Source of the DNA: Planctomycetaceae bacterium
Lineage (GTDB): Bacteria; Planctomycetota; Planctomycetia; Pirellulales; Thermoguttaceae
DNA: 5,613 bases
NCBI GenBank assembly: GCA_031274385.1
Contig: JAISQH010000442.1
Location: forward strand, 1 to 5,613
Direction: 5' to 3'
Part shown: in pieces, positions 4,185 to 5,613 of the stretch
Layout of the letters: every line of letters begins with the position of its first letter
How positions within the stretch are numbered: the first letter of the stretch is position 1
Made by a program: the position numbers and the translations under genes
The notes under the pieces: generated by a model
Seen by the model: only the letters and a program-made list of their open reading frames with translations
Databases searched by the model: none
What the model was told of the DNA's origin: nothing

Positions 4185-5613
4185 ATGCAAGCACAATTAG
4201 TTGACAAAAACTTTTTGAACTGGGCAATTCAGGACGGCGAGCAGCACGAGATTTCGGCTGACTTGCAATGTTCCTGCGGTTGCGACGGCAAGTCTGTTGA
4301 GGTGTGGAAAGCCAAAATGGCAGTCCTCCGCCGTGAAACAGTACAAAAACCAACCCTCTTTATCGGAATGGGAACCTGCGGTCTCGGTGCCGGTTCCCAT
4401 TTTACGCTCGCCGAGATCAAAAAATATTTGTCCGAAAAAGGTATTGATGCCGACATTGTGGAAGTCGGTTGTATCGGACTTTGCGCGATGGAACCGCTTG
4501 TCGATGTTCAACTGCCGGGTCGAACACGGCTGATGTTTCAATCCGTAACAAAAAACAAAGTTGCCGGTCTGCTTGATGCCGTTTTTGCCGGAGAAGTACC
4601 GAAAGACCTTGTCATGGGACAATTTCGTACACCGGGTCAACTGGCTTGGGACGGCGTTAAATTTCAGGACGAACATCCGTTCTTCGGTCCGCAGACCCGA
4701 TGGGTGTTGAAAAACTGCGGCATCATTGATCCGGCACAACTCGAAGAATACCTTGCTTCCGGTGGTTATCAAGGTTTGCGAAAAATTCTTGGCACGAACG
4801 GCAAACCTGCTTGGGATCCGATGGATGTTTGTATCGAAGTTGAAAAGAGCGGTCTTCGCGGACGCGGCGGCGGCGGTTTTCCAACCGGTGTCAAATGGAA
4901 ATTTGCACGAAATAACAAAGACACACATCGTTATCTTGTTTGCAATGCCGACGAAGGCGATCCCGGTGCGTTTATGGATCGTGCGGTCATCGAAGGCGAT
5001 CCGCATCGGCTGCTTGAAGGAATGGCAATTGCCGCTTACGCAATCGGTGCAAGTAAAGCGTACATTTATATCCGTGCGGAATATCCGTTGGCGATTGCAC
5101 GGCTTGAACAGGCGATTGCCGATGCCAAAGCGAACAATCTGCTTGGTAACAAAATTCTCGGCAGTGAATTTTCGCTCGAAATGGTTATTAAGAAGGGAGC
5201 CGGAGCGTTCGTTTGCGGTGAAGAGACGGCATTGATTCATAGTATTGAAGGCAAGCGTGGAATGCCGCGTCCGCGTCCGCCGTTTCCCGCTGTTTCCGGG
5301 CTGTTCGGACATCCGACGATCATCAACAATGTCGAAACGTTGGCAAATGTTCCGTTGTTGGTGAGGAACGGAGCCGATTGGTTTGCCGCTGTCGGAACTG
5401 CCGGAAGCAAGGGAACGAAGGTTTTTGCTTTATCCGGCAAGGTTTCCCGTACAGGATTGGTCGAAGTGGCAATGGGAACAACGTTACGGGAAGTCGTGTT
5501 TTCCATCGGCGGCGGTATTGCACTGGGAAAAGCGTACAAGGCGGTACAAATCGGTGGTCCGTCCGGCGGCTGCATCCCGGAATCGCATCTTGATATTGAA
5601 ATTGATTACGAAT
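4185..5613 (+). CDS. NuoF/HndC/HydB-type NAD(P)H-FMN iron-sulfur subunit (partial, 3' end outside window)
   Basis: The frame is open from ATG 4185 (in-frame stop TAA at 4176-4178) to the window end: 476 residues, no stop. This subunit binds FMN and NAD(P)H and passes electrons to iron-sulfur clusters, as in complex I NuoF, HndC, or HydB of electron-bifurcating [FeFe] hydrogenases. Residues 1-55 are an extension with C29, C31 and C33. Residues 56-135 form a thioredoxin-like [2Fe-2S] domain with C65, C96 and C100, so only three of the four usual ligands; G61 stands where the first Cys is expected. The core follows: GLRGRGGGGFPTG (223-235), NADEGDPGAFMDR (254-266), GAGAFVCGEETAL (338-350), PRPRPPFPA (361-369), NNVETLANV (381-389), then an SLBB region (about 410-475). 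The C-terminal 4Fe-4S domain should lie beyond the window. The fused N-terminal domain favours HndC/HydB over plain NuoF. No NuoE/HydC-type gene precedes it, so partners, if clustered, are downstream. No clear Shine-Dalgarno is visible. Confidence 0.9.
   Translation, partial: MQAQLVDKNFLNWAIQDGEQHEISADLQCSCGCDGKSVEVWKAKMAVLRRETVQKPTLFIGMGTCGLGAGSHFTLAEIKKYLSEKGIDADIVEVGCIGLCAMEPLVDVQLPGRTRLMFQSVTKNKVAGLLDAVFAGEVPKDLVMGQFRTPGQLAWDGVKFQDEHPFFGPQTRWVLKNCGIIDPAQLEEYLASGGYQGLRKILGTNGKPAWDPMDVCIEVEKSGLRGRGGGGFPTGVKWKFARNNKDTHRYLVCNADEGDPGAFMDRAVIEGDPHRLLEGMAIAAYAIGASKAYIYIRAEYPLAIARLEQAIADAKANNLLGNKILGSEFSLEMVIKKGAGAFVCGEETALIHSIEGKRGMPRPRPPFPAVSGLFGHPTIINNVETLANVPLLVRNGADWFAAVGTAGSKGTKVFALSGKVSRTGLVEVAMGTTLREVVFSIGGGIALGKAYKAVQIGGPSGGCIPESHLDIEIDYE

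Noticed and set aside
4197..5312. 371-codon open frame on the minus strand
   Set aside because: It lies wholly antisense to the NuoF-like gene, whose conserved motifs are unmistakable. The reverse translation shows no recognisable domain, and long antisense frames are common opposite such codon usage.

Overview
The window looks like chromosomal DNA from an anaerobic, fermentative bacterium, most likely a planctomycete. This is an inference from gene content, not from any search. The evidence is a full-length topoisomerase VI A subunit (mainly archaeal and plant, but present in some planctomycetes as I recall), a NuoF/HndC/HydB-type flavoprotein typical of hydrogenase-linked NAD(P)H metabolism, and a secreted cysteine-rich protein. 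Shine-Dalgarno sequences are mostly weak, and coding DNA of moderate GC alternates with long AT-rich spacers.

Layout. Bases 1-501 hold no gene that I can support, but are dense in inverted and short tandem repeats: a hairpin at 49-97 and a nested, MITE-like inverted repeat at 186-322. At 502-1623 (+) lies a complete Top6A with its catalytic tyrosine and TOPRIM acidic residues; no Top6B is visible. A perfect 13-bp inverted repeat (1648-1696) separates it from a convergent gene at 1715-2524 (-), which encodes an exported protein with 17 cysteines in a ~107-residue block and a Pro/Gly/Tyr-rich tail. Bases 2525-3078 are an AT-rich spacer with tandem and dispersed repeats. One of these matches, in inverted orientation, two half-blocks found in the first spacer, so the Top6A/Cys-rich pair is bracketed by related sequences.

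From 3079 all genes are on the + strand. A small acidic protein (putative antitoxin, family not recognised) overlaps by ATGA a PIN-domain ribonuclease toxin (3381-3797). Next comes a DUF433 protein (3834-4097), normally the antitoxin half of a different toxin-antitoxin type, here without its usual partner. After a hairpin with an overlapping promoter-like sequence, a large gene starts at 4185 and runs off the window at 5613. It has no stop codon in the window. It encodes a thioredoxin-like [2Fe-2S] domain fused to a NuoF-type FMN/NAD(P)H-binding core, with an unusual cysteine pattern and an N-terminal CxCxC extension.

The genes do not form one pathway. They read as independent units: a DNA topology gene, an envelope or extracellular protein, a toxin-antitoxin cluster, and the start of an electron-transfer operon. 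The features most worth a second look are the Top6A without a visible B subunit, the Cys-rich secreted protein, the mixed toxin-antitoxin cluster and the modified iron-sulfur domain of the flavoprotein.
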